Shown: positions 42,396 to 53,299 of the stretch, one piece after another | Numbering within the stretch: the stretch's first letter is position 1 | Layout: the number at the start of each line of letters is the position of its first letter | Assembly (NCBI RefSeq): GCF_023856365.1 | Contig: NC_064536.1 | Span: forward strand, 34,774,776 to 34,838,775 | Origin: Brienomyrus brachyistius | Taxonomy: Eukaryota > Chordata > Actinopteri > Osteoglossiformes > Mormyridae | Direction of reading: 5' to 3' | DNA length: 64,000 nucleotides | The notes under the pieces: model-generated | Database searches by the model: none | Told to the model about the DNA's origin: nothing | What the model saw: only the letters and a program-made list of their open reading frames with translations | Made by a program: the position numbers and the translations under genes

Positions 42396-42591
42396 TGTGA
42401 GCCTGCCCTGTGATGGGTTGGTGTCCCATCCTGGGTTGTTCCCTGCCTCGTGCCTGTAGCCTCTGGGATCCATCTGACCGCCTGTTCCAAAAGGCAAATT
42501 GATCCCCACATCCCTGAACAGGAGAAGCGGTTTTAGAAAATGGATAAATGTTCCCAGAGGTGTGAGGCAACAGTGCTAACCACTGTACCAT
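42396..42591 (+). mobile_element. SINE 3' part plus inverted SINE head
   Basis: GCCTGCCCTGTGATGGGTTG to GAAAATGGATAAATG (42396-42548) is the 3' third of the tRNA-headed SINE in plus orientation. TTCCCAGAGGTGTGAGGCAA to CCATGC (42549-42591) is the head region inverted. Confidence 0.8.
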
Positions 42592-42639
42592 GCATATGTA
42601 TAGGATATGTAGAAGAATACCTGTTGCAGTTATCTGATG

Positions 42640-42870
42640 TGTGTGTTTTTCACTCTCCCTGCCGGCCCCTGGAGGTTTGGGCTTCCCCTTTGAGTCTGGT
42701 GCCTCCCAAGGTTTCTTCCTTCTAGGGAGTTTTTCCTTGCCACTGTCGCCTATGGCTTACTCACTGGGGGCTTTGGGTGGGGGTGCTCTAAAGCGCTTTG
42801 AGACAATGTAATGTTGTGATATCGTGCTATACTTTGTTGTGTAATTTTCTATTTACTCATGCAAATAAAT
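42640..42870 (+). mobile_element. L2-type LINE 3' UTR fragment
   Basis: CCTCCCAAGGTTTCTTCCTT, GGGAGTTTTTCCTTGCCACT, TCGCCTATGGCTTACTC and AAAGCGCTTTGAGACAATGT form the widespread 3' UTR of fish L2-like LINEs, ending near AATAAATAATTG. Confidence 0.75.
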
Positions 42871-42879
42871 AATTGTTTG

Positions 42880-43640
42880 ATAACAAAAAGCACTTGTTTC
42901 ATTCTTTTTACTGCGAGCATATCAGTCACTTCCCTTGTGCTCCTGCATTCAAAAATGAAAGTTTGTCCTGCCCTGCACTTAATTGCCATGGATTCTACGG
43001 GAATGCAGACCTCTACTTTGGTGGAATCCTGCTGTTGTTGTAGATGGTCTGCTCAAACGCTTTCACATTGTGTACAAGCAGATTTGTTTCTGTATCTCTG
43101 TAGAGAAGCATTCTTTTCTTCTACCTGGCAAATCCACAAATATAATAGCAATCCACCAAGGTGCAAGTGCACCTAGCTCTTAAAGAAAATGTTAGAAAAA
43201 ATTAGTTTATAGCATGTTTAAACCATAAACACAGCAGTGACTGAGTACATCCCTTGTGGACCAGGCGCCTGGCTTTGACTATTTTTCTGCCATTAAACTA
43301 GCAAAGGTGGCTTGGCCATGACGTAAAATAACTTGTGCCTTTAAATTGTTAAAAAAAAGTCCTGTGTGTTGTAAAGTGAGGTATGAAACAGATACCAGGT
43401 CGTTTCAGTAACGGTCAGCGTACGTTTTCTTCATGTGATTTTGTGGTTTCAAATGTTTCATTGGAATCAATAGTATTTGCCAATTCCAGTTGCCAGGTAA
43501 CTTCAATAATTTGAATAGAATACATGATAACATTTTAAACTAGATTACAGTTAATTGTTATTTTTCTGTTTAAAAAAGACAATTGCTGTAATTTACATAC
43601 GACAAAACCTGTAAAAGACATTTTGGAATTCTTTTCTAAA
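42880..43640. other. Non-coding stretch
   Basis: No exon, RNA or repeat end was recognised. Confidence 0.35.
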
Positions 43641-43644
43641 TGAA

Positions 43645-43810
43645 ATGAAGGTACTTTGTTACTCCCCTTGGGGAAATTCTATTTTCACCTACCCCATTTT
43701 GCCCTACTTGACACATGGGCACAGACGAAGGTGACAGCAAGCCTGGCAGCAAAGGGCAGCCACCTGTAGGGACACCCATGGAGCTGGGGGTTTTACAGTG
43801 ATTAACAGCA
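43645..43810 (-). mobile_element. Second SINE family, body fragment
   Basis: GGTACTTTGTTACTCCCCTT ... AAAGGGCAGCCACCTGTAGG ... GGAGCTGGGGG follows the order of the SINE at 53053-53290, with the T-rich end (the reverse of the 3' tail) on the left. Confidence 0.6.
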
Positions 43811-43899
43811 ATTTTGCAATACTTTTCTGGCAGTTTTTTTTGCTAGGAATTTACAGTCAATTCTACACTGAAACAGACGTCATTCCTAAGCGCAGCATG

Positions 43900-44342
43900 G
43901 ACTGCTTCTGGACACAGTATCAAATGCGACTTCCAGAGTCACTTGAGTAAGCTGGAGATGCTACATCCCCGGGTAAGATTACCTGCAGTAGGCAGCCTAC
44001 CAAAAGAGGGCCTTTCCTGTTCCCTTGGTGAATTAGAAAACCAGTGGAGAGAGCTCTCCTGTTGCAGTTTCACAGAGATGAACAACATGGAGAACTTTGG
44101 ATTGAGGTTTTGCAGTATGAGGGTGCTGAAGGAAAAAGGAGTTTTAAAGACATTGGTCTGCCTGTACTGCAGATTTTGTCTCTGCCCATTTCAGATGTTC
44201 ATGTAAAGCGTGAATTTACTAATGTGACATTCCTTAAATATAACCACCGAAACAGAACGGTTGTAAATTTGCTGTCCAGATTGGTAGATGTACAACTTGG
44301 ACTGCAAAGAGATGGACTGACACAGAGGCGGAGCTATGGATA
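43900..44342 (+). pseudogene. hAT transposase C-terminal relic
   Basis: The frame from 44044 reads ELWIEVLQYEGAEGKRSFKD, LPVLQILSLPISDVHVKREF, then a region with NRTVVNLLSRLVDVQLGL. The block 'LxILSLPxSNAxxERVFSxVxxxKxxxRNR' is the hAT C-terminal dimerisation region; here the critical 'ERVFS' is decayed to KREFT. No ends or catalytic residues are nearby. Confidence 0.6.
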
Positions 44343-44379
44343 GGCCTGGGTGGGATTGACAGCTGGGCCCACCCATTCA

Positions 44380-45125
44380 GATTAATGAAATTACATTTTT
44401 TATATATAAATTACCGGCTTCTAACTGTTCCTATACATCACTGTTGTTACTGTGGCAAGTACAATAGAATGTGTGAGCTCCCTCTAGTGGTGCTCTAGGT
44501 AGAACACCACAGTCGTAGGTGTATTATTGTTGCAGTCACCATGTTGTAAATATATAAGCCAATTTAAGAAAATTTGGGGTAATGAGTTTCACTCAGAAGT
44601 CCATCCATCAGCCACTTTTCCATATTTAAAGGCTGCAGGAGGATGCTCACATGGAAAAAAAAGACTAATTCATTTCTTTATCCAAAACTATTTCTTTCCT
44701 CATTCATTAAAACGAAAAGAGCTTTAACTTGTGCGTGCATTGCTTCATTTTAAGCAGCATTATGGAGTATCATTGAAGATAGAAAAGTTTATGAAGGGTC
44801 TGATTTTCGACATCTTTTACTCCTGGTTTGGGCTATAAAATTGGAAGGAGTTGCCAAACATGACCGTGCAGGGTCTGCGCTGTTCTCATCTGTGAACAGT
44901 GTGTGGGTTTGTGGGTCAGGCATAAATTTGGGGGGAGGGGCTCCCTCCAGCATTAAAATAGGGAGATATCCCCCAAAATAATATAATTCTTCATATTCAA
45001 AAAAGTACAGATAAAATTAATCTATCTCACCAGTTAATGTAAAGTTTTTTCACCCCAAGCACACCTACCCTTCCCGAAAATGGTTTAGTCTGAAGTCCTG
45101 CTCTGGGGTACGTTTCCTATACCAC
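44380..45125. other. Non-coding stretch
   Basis: Nothing recognised with confidence. Confidence 0.35.
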
Positions 45126-45126
45126 G

Positions 45127-46015
45127 ATGCACTTTGCAAAAGACAAATATATATCAGGAAAATATATAGCAGGAGATGAAAGAAAAAAGATACATTCTGC
45201 GGGCCATGGCTGCTGCCGCCTGGCAGAGGGTATGAGGAGGAAGTGCAGGGACGATGTCAGCATCACCAAAAGGATGGTTGCAGCACTCTGGAGGGAGCAG
45301 GTGAGGTGGGCTGGGGGGAGCACCAGTCTGCATTCTCTCACTCCTGGGGAGGACCGAGTATTGGCCATCCTAGATCTCAGAAGCACTTGAGGGAGTCCCG
45401 GGGTGCATAAATCTCTGTAGTCTACCCACCTCCCAGACATCTGTGCTTTCTACTCCCCAGCCACTTCCTCTTGGCCCACCAACATTTGTCCCCCTGTAGT
45501 GTGATCACCAGGGTTCCTCAATGTGTGGCACCTCCACACCTGGCTCCTCTACATCAGCCATCCCTCCTATAGGCCCCTCTACATCAGGGCGACACTGTCC
45601 CCTGAGTCCCCAGAATACCTTTCAGTCTGGTAGATCACCAAACCCCAACCATCCTGCTTCCTTGTCACCACACGCCCCTCCTTCCCCCCACGCACTCAAG
45701 CCCACTGGTGCAGAAACATTCGCTGCCAATGTAGTGAAGAGCTCCTCAGGTCTGAAGGTGGAAAAAATATCTGTTCTGAGGGGCATCCGGGAGGAACCGG
45801 CAGCCCTGATGGAGCAGTATGAAAGACACCATAAAGAGGTGATCGCCTACCGGAGAGAGACACTGGCCTTACTGGCCCAAAGGGTCAGGAGGCCCAGTGT
45901 GACAATATACTGTATCTCCCCACCTCTTAATGTCAAGGGCGCCTCCAAGGGGCGGCCACATCCCTCCTTGGAAACCTCTGGCCACCCCTGTGGCAGCCCC
46001 CAAATATGGCTGTAG
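45127..46015 (+). pseudogene. Possible Myb/SANT-type (Harbinger-associated) DNA-binding protein relic
   Basis: A first open piece (to 45387) contains MVAALWREQVRWAGGSTSLH then SLTPGEDRVLAIL. After several stops, a 164-codon frame from 45521 is proline- and serine-rich, then has a charged helix (EEPAALMEQYERHHKEVIAY then RRETLALLAQRV). The order 'K..W..I..GG....LTP.E..VLAIL ... Pro-rich ... coiled helix' is like the Myb-like second protein of Harbinger transposons and its NAIF1-type derivatives. The call is weak and the N-terminal Myb helices are not clear. Confidence 0.3.
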
Positions 46016-46019
46016 AGAG

Positions 46020-46814
46020 ATTGTTTTATAGCGAAAGCTGTGGTGCACTCAGGGACCATTAACTGTGTAGCACCTGGGGCCTGCATCATGAAACTGAAAG
46101 TCTGAGTTAGAACAAAAGTTTTAGCCTAATAAAGTCAAACAAATGCAATGCGCGATCATAAAAATCATGCCTGTAAGAAGGCTCCTGCAGTTTTAAGGGC
46201 GCACCGGTGCATGCAAAGGACTGTGGGTGCACTGTGGGGACACCGAGGCACGCGCTGACAGCGTGTTAGAACTTAAAGTTTTTCCTGGTCAGCAATATAT
46301 GGAAGTCCTTACATTATATGTATGTATTAAGTTATATAATTGTGCTATGTAATTACCGAATGACGCTAAACTCATTTAGTTTGGCTTTAATTATGCTGAT
46401 GTTTAATGCCGGTGTTGTGCTGCAAACTGCCCCTCTGCCACGGATTGTAATCTTTCATTTTAAAGGAAGTGTAACTTCATTTATCTTGCTTTAAGCAAAC
46501 TGAAAACTCACATTACTTGTTTATAATGATATTTTACAGACAAACCTGAAGTTAAGATTAACTACCTCCTGTAAAACGTCGCAAATGTGACATGATTTAA
46601 AGGCGACAGTAATGCTTCGCTTTTCGACGACAGACGCCTTCAGTCGCAAGAAGTGTTTCATTTTCTTGAATAATATTTTTGATACTTTGTTGAATTAATT
46701 CTGCCTCGATATTTTTGATATTCTGTCTTCTTTTCATACTTATAATGCGGCGAATAGCTTCATACTCGGCACATCACACCTGGAAATAAAATAACATCGA
46801 ACTAAGCAACAGAA
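46020..46814. other. Non-coding stretch
   Basis: No gene or repeat was recognised. Confidence 0.35.
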
Positions 46815-47960
46815 GTAATCAGAACATAAGAACATAAGAACTATACAAACGAGAGGAGGCCATTCGGCCCATCAAGCTCGCTTGGGGAGAACTAAACTAA
46901 TAGCTCAGAGTCGTTAAAATCTTATCTAGCTCTGATTTAAAGGAACCCAAGGATTCAGCTTGCACTACATTATCAGGAAGGCTATTCCATACTCTGACTA
47001 CACGCTGCGTAAAGAAGTGCTTCCTTAAATCCAGCTTGAAATGTTCTCCCGCTAATTTCCACCTATGGCCACGAGTTCGTGTATTTAAACTAATGCTGAA
47101 GTAACTATTTGGTTGAACAGCATCCAAACCTGTTAGAATCTTATATACCTAGATCATGTCCCCCCTCAATCTCCTTTGCTTGAGACTGAACAGATTTAGC
47201 TCAAGTAACCGTTCCTCGTATGACATTCCTCTAAGACCAGGAATCATTTTTGTAGCCCTACGCTGCACCTTTTCTAAGGCCACAATGTCCTTTTTAAGAT
47301 ATGGTGACCAAACCTGCACACAATATTCTAGGTGAGGTCTCACCAAGGAATTGTATAATCTTAGCATTACCTCCCTTGACTTAAACTCCACACACCTGGA
47401 GATATACCCCAACATCCTATTGGCCTTTTTTATTGCTTCCCCACACTGGCGAGAATGGGACATGGAAGCATCAACATACACACCAAGGTCTTTCTCATGA
47501 TCAGCTACCTTTATTTCAGTGACACCCATGAAATACCTGTACTTTATATTTCTGCTCCCTAGATGGAGTACCTTACATTTATCGACGTTAAATTTCATCT
47601 GCCAGGTATCGGCCCAGTCACTAATTAAATCAAGATCCCGCTGTAGCTGCTGAGCCACTAATTCAGTATCTGCTACACCACCCACCTTGGTGTCATCTGC
47701 AAATTTCACCAGTTTACTGTATATATTGGTATCCATATCATTTATGTAAATTAGGAACAATAGTGGTGCTAAAATCGAACCCTGCGGTACCCCACTATGA
47801 ACGCAAGCCCACTGTGACATTGTGCCTCTTATAACTACTCGCTGTTTCCTATCTGTTAACCAGTTATCAATCCAGGTCGCTACGGTACCTAAAATACCTG
47901 TCACTTTGAGTTTAAGTAGGAGCCTCTTGTGGGGGACAACATCAAAAGCCTTTTGGAAAT
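46815..47960 (-). mobile_element. CR1-type LINE, 5'-truncated
   Basis: On the minus strand a 251-residue frame (47149-47904) has SGVPQGSILAPLLFLIYIND, KFADDTKVGG (catalytic FADD intact), WQMKFNVDKCKVLHLG and LVRPHLEYCVQVWSPYLKKD. A single TAG at 47149-47151 (CAG in the expected VYKIL context) separates it from the last 76 residues (46897-47127: FKLDLRKHFFTQRVVRVWNS). The 3' end is an 8-bp repeat tail (TTCTTATG)n, the CR1 signature. One nonsense change and the missing 5' half make it dead, though it is young in sequence. Confidence 0.85.
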
Positions 47961-48257
47961 CTAAGTAGATGACAAGTAGTCAGCACCCTGCACTTCTTAG
48001 TATTTAGAAGTTATGTTTTTCATTGGGTCGAACTTGCTATATCTTGACGTTAAAATTTAGAAATCTATGTGATTTAAAAGTACTTTTTTCACTTTAATAT
48101 GACATTATTTTATTAATGCTATATTATTCGTTAAACTTTTGTTTTAGTAGTGTGTGAGATCACAATCACCAGTTACAGCTACTCTTTGCTGAAACAGACA
48201 TTAGACTAATTATGTCTGGATAACTGAGTACATACTGTATTGTGCATTTTTTCCCAG
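47961..48257. other. Non-coding, upstream of the HECT-like pseudogene
   Basis: A/T-rich. It ends in the TTTTTTCCCAG acceptor at 48257. Confidence 0.4.
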
Positions 48258-50912
48258 TGGCGAGTCTCCAAAGTTAGCCAGACTTCTGCATCAAGCTGCA
48301 AGGATATTAATGAGACAGTCTGAAAATTCAGACATAGTTGTAGCAGAAGCGACATCACTGGTGTCAAATCAAACACCTGGGGTGTCAACCTCAGCCAGTC
48401 TTTCTGCACTTGTTGCACATTCTGAATTTAACACATCTAGACAGGACCAGATTGAAAGAAATCTAGTCCAGCTGTTCCAGTTGTATGACCGTTTTAAGAG
48501 GACAAAGGGACCCATACCAAAGGGTGAAATAGAGAGCAAGTATAACAACAGAGTCATGGACACATGACTTCTTCTGTTTTGCGGAAAAAGATGTCCATCC
48601 TTTGCCAGAAGAACATAGTCATTTACAGAACTGTGGCCTAGGTAGGAAGCGAATAACATTCCCAGATAAAAATGGCAATTACAAAGACCTCTGAGATGTC
48701 CTGTATGCAGCTTATCCACCACTTAATACTTCTGGAGGATTTCAAATTTTGGCATGTTTTAGATCAATATATTTGGAACCTCTGCCAATACCACCCAATG
48801 GATATAGCGTGAAATACCTTAGAACAGAGAGTGGTTTGAATCAGGCAGTCGACTATATCCGTCCACTCCGTCCAAGTTAGCATAAGCACAGATGGATTGT
48901 GTAAGCTTAATGAGGTTAGTCACAAAAAATCTTGCCTTTTTTGTACACTTGTAAATGTTTCATGAAAGCATCTCACTTCTCCTACGAAATATCTTCAATT
49001 TCTTTAAACTACTACAAATAATTACTAAATAGAGTTATGTTCAGAGATTTACATATGTCTTGTTTGTATTATGCTGTGTTTAACTGTTATGCTTTCTACC
49101 TTAAGGGCCAAGCATTGGTGCTGGAAAAATGTCAGACCTGTAGAAATTATATTCCCATGCAGTCTCTAGTTCAGCATGTTGAACAGTGCTCAAGGTAAAA
49201 TACATGATTTAGACTTTTTTTGTCTTGCATCACCTGAGACATTATTTGAATGTGTGTTAAATGGACTTTAAAACTCGCTGAGCATTTGTTAAAGTATTTA
49301 GATGTATGCTGAGTGATTTTAATGTATCATTTAAATGAAAATGTCTTTATATTCTTCTTCTTGTAAAGCAAAACCAACAGCCAGATACCAGATGCCAGGC
49401 AGAGGAAGCACCTTGTACTTCACAATTTTTTCAGGGACTATTTGGACCTTGTTTGCTCTGATGTGAGTGAGTCAGAGGATGAACAAATCAGTCGAGCTAT
49501 AGAAGAGTCATTGATAGAAATGTCAAGTGAGTTTAATGTTCAAATGTCGCAATTTTGTTATGTAGTGTTTTTTTATGTTTGGTTGTGTGACTGTCTTTTC
49601 AGGCTGCAGGATGTCTTGCAGATGCTGCAAAAGGAATATTGATAAGGATGAAGCTCTTCGCTTCAACATCAACCGGAAGAACATTTAGGATGGTGCTGTC
49701 CGCACAATGAGGAGACCAAATTTCTCTGCCAGAAAGAGAATTGATGCCAAATTCACTTATGAGGGAAATTCTGTAGAAGCAGTTTATATGGGTGGCCCAA
49801 TGAGGGAGTTCTTCAGACTTGCATTTCAACATATAAGGCAGAGCCCAGTGTTCACAGGTTCTGACTACCAGCGAGTTTTGGAGTGCCATATATGTGTGTA
49901 AGTGTTGCAGAGGGAAACCATCAAACATTTCATATATATGTCAGGCTTTGGTTACTGTTGAGAATGTAATTGCATGATTTCTCATCTTTCTCTGGTAGCT
50001 TTAAAAGAAAACAGCTACTTTTATGCAGGAGAGTTGATTGCAATGGGCATAGTTCAAGGAGGACCATCCCCACGTTTCTTTGCTCCAGTCTTGTATCAAG
50101 CCATAGTGTCAGGTGCAGAAAGTGCAGACATTGAGGACATTCATGATCATGAATTAAAAAGCTTGCTGTCAGAGGTAGGGGAAGAACGTGAATAATTGCA
50201 TTTCAGACTGCTGTACAATTTTAAAATGGTGTTTATAGCAATGTTTACGTATTCTTTAGTACGTTTTGTCAGTTCTCTTTATGCTCATGTGCATTTGAAA
50301 AGCTTGATATTAATGTTTGCATGAACAAATAATTCACTGTAAAAATAAATGTTTTCAATCCAGTGTCAAGTTGTGGCTTCAGAGTTTAAGAAAAACCTGA
50401 ACAAAGCTGTTGAAAGATGTGAGACCCACCTGATGCTGGCTGGATGTCTGCGAAGCATCTCTGTCAGTAATAAAAATGAAGTGGTGCAAGACGTCATTAA
50501 TTGGTTTGTCCTTCAGGATAAGGAAACACTTTGAAAGGCATGTTCCTCATCATGTATTATCCATGTTCAAAGTTTATAGGGCATTCAAAATTAGTGGATG
50601 TTTTTTTTCTCTTTTGATCAATGTATCAAAATTTTTTATAGGTTCCAGGATGGGCTTCGTAGCTGTGGACTACTGGATGCTATCCAGAGCCATCCAGGCG
50701 TATTCAGAACGGTATTTACAAAGATCAACGAAAAGCTTACAGCTGAGAGTATTGAACAGCAGTTTACAGAACAAAGGTCTGAGCGAGGGAGCGACAAATA
50801 CAAAATCGAAAATGAAGCTATCTCTTGGATGCTAAGAGAAGGTATTCCTCAACCACAATTAGAACCAAACTTAAAAGGATGTGGAATTCTAAAGAATGAT
50901 GGTTCTTCCTAA
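48258..50912 (+). pseudogene. G2E3/HECT-type ubiquitin-ligase-like gene, degraded
   Basis: Exon-like blocks in order on the plus strand. (1) 48258-48879: GESPKLARLLHQAARILMRQ through TWTHDFFCFAEKDVHPLPEE and GLNQAVDYIRPLRPS, with a frameshift near 48550 and a TGA near 48690. (2) about 49105-49196: EKCQTCRNYIPMQSLVQHVE + QC, a C-x2-C...H-x3-C finger like Rad18-type UBZ, then a GTAAAA donor. (3) about 49370-49529: SEDEQISRAIEESLIEMS, fitting a ubiquitin-interacting motif. (4) about 49610-49901, with a TAG after NRKNI: RIDAKFTYEGNSVEAVYMGG, PMREFFRLAF. (5) 49974-50174: YFYAGELIAMGIVQGGPSPR. (6) 50349-50912: LRSISVSNKNEVVQDVINWF, GLRSCGLLDAI. Fish genomes hold many such genes. The C-lobe with the catalytic cysteine is not seen. 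At least three lesions indicate a pseudogene. Confidence 0.6.
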
Positions 50913-50914
50913 TA

Positions 50915-51355
50915 TCAGCACTACATATATTTAAGTAAAATTCAGCCTTATTTACTTTATACATGGAACCTGGCAAAAGCAGCCAGCCATTACTGACACA
51001 TGAGAAATTATAGATAGAACATTTTTCTTCTAAAATGTATAGTAATTTGTATCAAAATTGTAACTAATTAAAAATTAACTGACTAAGTATATATGACTAT
51101 ACTATACGCTACATAGTGCAGGACAGTTACACTTATTTTTGCATTGTTCATTGATTTTGCATATGCTTCATACAGGTTGATAGAACTGTTTGTTGTTACA
51201 TTATTTTTACACTACAGAGACTTAAACTGTGCCTTATTGGCTCTTAAACTCAGAATCTCTCGAGTCCCCTTTAGGAACAGGCTGGGTCATATGATTTGAC
51301 ATGTTACACACTGGATAACTGTAACAGGTTTTCTCCTATATATCCCATATATGGG
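50915..51355. other. Non-coding stretch
   Basis: The 3' flank of the HECT-like pseudogene; nothing recognised. Confidence 0.4.
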
Positions 51356-51600
51356 GATGGCACAGTGGTGCAGTGGTTAGCACTGTTGTCTCACAACTCT
51401 GGGACCATCCAACCATCCATCTTCTGAAACTGCTTCTCCTGTTCAGGGCCGCAGGGGCTTCTCCTGTTCAGGGCCGCATTTAAACCCAAATCCCAGAGGT
51501 GTGAGGCGAAAGCGCTAACCACTGCATCACCGTGCCACCCGCCTCTGGGAACATACTGCGGTTAATTGGAGTTAACAAGTTGACCATGAGTGTGAATGGT
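51356..51600. mobile_element. Scrambled SINE pieces
   Basis: A plus-strand head (GGCACAGTGGTGCAGTGGTT, 51358-51408), a duplicated CTTCTCCTGTTCAGGGCCGC, an inverted head (51481-51543) and a plus-strand body piece (GGTTAATTGGAGTTAACAAG) lie side by side. This indicates nested insertion or rearrangement. Confidence 0.75.
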
Positions 51601-52195
51601 GCACACAGGCAGGCATGTAAGTAGGCAGGCATGTAAGTAGGCAGGCATGTAAGTAGGCAGGCAGACAGGCAAGCGCGCGCGAACACAGACAGGCAAGTAT
51701 GCACACATGCATAAAGGCACTCCTCCAAACAGTCAAGCACACACGCACACAGGCAGGCACACACACACATAGGCACGCACAAATGTACGCACACAGGCAC
51801 GCACGCAGACACACACACACATAGGACGCACACAGGCACGCACGCAGACACACACACACATAGGCAGGCACAGACACAGGTAGGCTCACAGGCACTCAGA
51901 GGCACCCATGCATGCAAGGACACACAGAGACACAGGTGCATACAAGCACACAGGAATGCACGGACACAGGCACGCAAGCACAGGCATGCACAGAGGCATG
52001 CACACACACAGACATATACACACAGGCAGGCACACACACGGACACACACAGGCGCGCAGACAGGTAGGTACTTACACAGGAATGCACGCACCCACACAAG
52101 CACGCATGCACTCACACAGGCAGACATGTACACAGGCACGCAGACAGGTAGGTACTTACACAGGCATGCACACATGCAGGCACGCATGCACGCAC
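51596..52195. repeat. Complex CA-rich minisatellite
   Basis: Variable units built on GCACACAGGCA and GGCAGGCATGTAAGTA. It starts directly after the SINE body piece GTGAATGGT, the same point where the other array (41914-42395) starts. Long C-rich frames on the minus strand (244 codons, almost only C, A, V, L, P) are by-products. Confidence 0.9.
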
Positions 52196-52323
52196 AAAAC
52201 TCCTCGTCCTTCACCCAGGACTTCCAAACATAAGCAAAACACAGTTACAATATTAGTTGTAATTATTAGCATTAGTAAGATTCCCCTTACATTGCATAAT
52301 AGGTAAGAAATAAATGGATGTAG

Positions 52324-52676
52324 GGGCGGCATGGTGGTGCAGTGGTTAGCACTGTTGCCTCACACCTCTGGGACCCAGGTTCGAGTCTTCGCCTGGGTCA
52401 CATGTGTGTGGAGTTTGCATGTTCTCCCCATGTCATCGTGGGGTTTCCTCCGGGTACTCCGGTTTCCCCCCACAGTCCAAAAACATGCTGAGGCTAATTG
52501 GAGTCGCTAAATTGCCCATAGGTGTGCCTGTGTGAGTGAATGGTGTGTGAGTGTGCCCTGCGATGGGCTGGCCCCCCATCCTGGGTTGTTCCCAGCCTCG
52601 TGCCCATTGCTTCCGGGATAGGCTCCGGACCCCCCGCGACCCGATAGGATAAGCGGTTTGGAAAATGGATGGATGG
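52324..52676 (+). mobile_element. Full-length tRNA-headed SINE, reference copy
   Basis: 353 bp flanked by a perfect 14-bp duplication ATAAATGGATGTAG (52310-52323 and 52677-52690). The head GGGCGGCATGGTGGTGCAGT contains the A box; the B box is AGGTTCGAGTCTT; the A/B spacing fits a tRNA-derived promoter. The tail is ATGGATGGATGG. The GATGG tail resembles that of Rex3/RTE elements, so an RTE-type partner for mobilisation is a reasonable inference. Confidence 0.93.
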
Positions 52677-52827
52677 ATAAATGGATGTAGAGAAGAAACA
52701 TGTTTACAATTCAAAGTATATTAGAGATGCTGTAAGTATGTATGTGAAGGGTTCAATGGGGCTAATCCCACAATGATTAAAAACAATTTGACAAATTCAA
52801 ATAACAGGCTGAGAAGGATGTTCAGCT

Positions 52828-53052
52828 TCAGCCACCGGCTCTCGTTTTTGACAGTGGGGTGTAATTTTGCCGGTTCTTTCCTTTCTTCTGTTTCCCATAC
52901 GTTGTTTGCAGAGGCCCCTTCACCACATCGCCATGTGATGTGGACACCTTCACACTGCCTGCTTCTAGATCATTTATGTTGAGGTGTTCCACTTTAGTTT
53001 CAGCAATGTGTAAATTAACATCATTCAGCTGGAATTCATCGTCTACAACTTC
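52828..53052 (-). pseudogene. Inverted paralogue of the W-repeat gene, last exon only
   Basis: The minus strand reads EVVDDEFQLNDVNLHIAETK then VEHLNINDLEAGSVKVSTSH, closely matching the plus-strand gene (41755-41900). It then continues GDVVKGPLQTTYGKQKKGKN and RQNYTPLSKTRAGG to a TGA at 52828. The upstream part is cut off by a SINE at 53053. It therefore preserves the original 3' end that the copy at 41208-41925 lost. The basic KQKKGKNR segment could bind nucleic acid or serve as a nuclear signal (inference). Confidence 0.65.
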
Positions 53053-53290
53053 TAATAATAATAATAATAATCAATACTTTATTAATCCCTGTGGGGATAT
53101 TGCGTTTTTTGTGTCTCCCTCAACATGCCCTTTGTGGAGTAAGTTGTCTGTGAAGGGCAGCTACCTGTTGGGGCGTCTAGGGAGCTGGGGGGAATTAAGG
53201 GCCTTGCTCGAGGACCCGCAGACGTGCTGAGGCTGGGTTTGAACCGGTGACCTTCCGATTACAGGCACAAGGACTTGGTCTATGTATTGA
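53053..53290 (-). mobile_element. Second SINE family, near-complete copy
   Basis: On the minus strand: B-box-like GGTTCAAACCCAGC, TCGAGCAAGGCCCTTAATTC, AGGTAGCTGCCCTTCACAGA and a 3' end AATAAAGTATTGATTATTATT. It truncates the paralogue at 52828-53052. Confidence 0.75.
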
Positions 53291-53299
53291 CCCCTGCCC

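Noticed and set aside
41130..42509. 459-codon minus-strand ORF rich in H, T, S and P
   Set aside because: It runs through the SINE-derived minisatellite and then antisense through the W-repeat exon. Composition and overlap show that it is a by-product.
51480..52214. 244-codon cysteine/valine-rich minus-strand ORF
   Set aside because: It lies entirely in a CA-rich minisatellite and has no domain.
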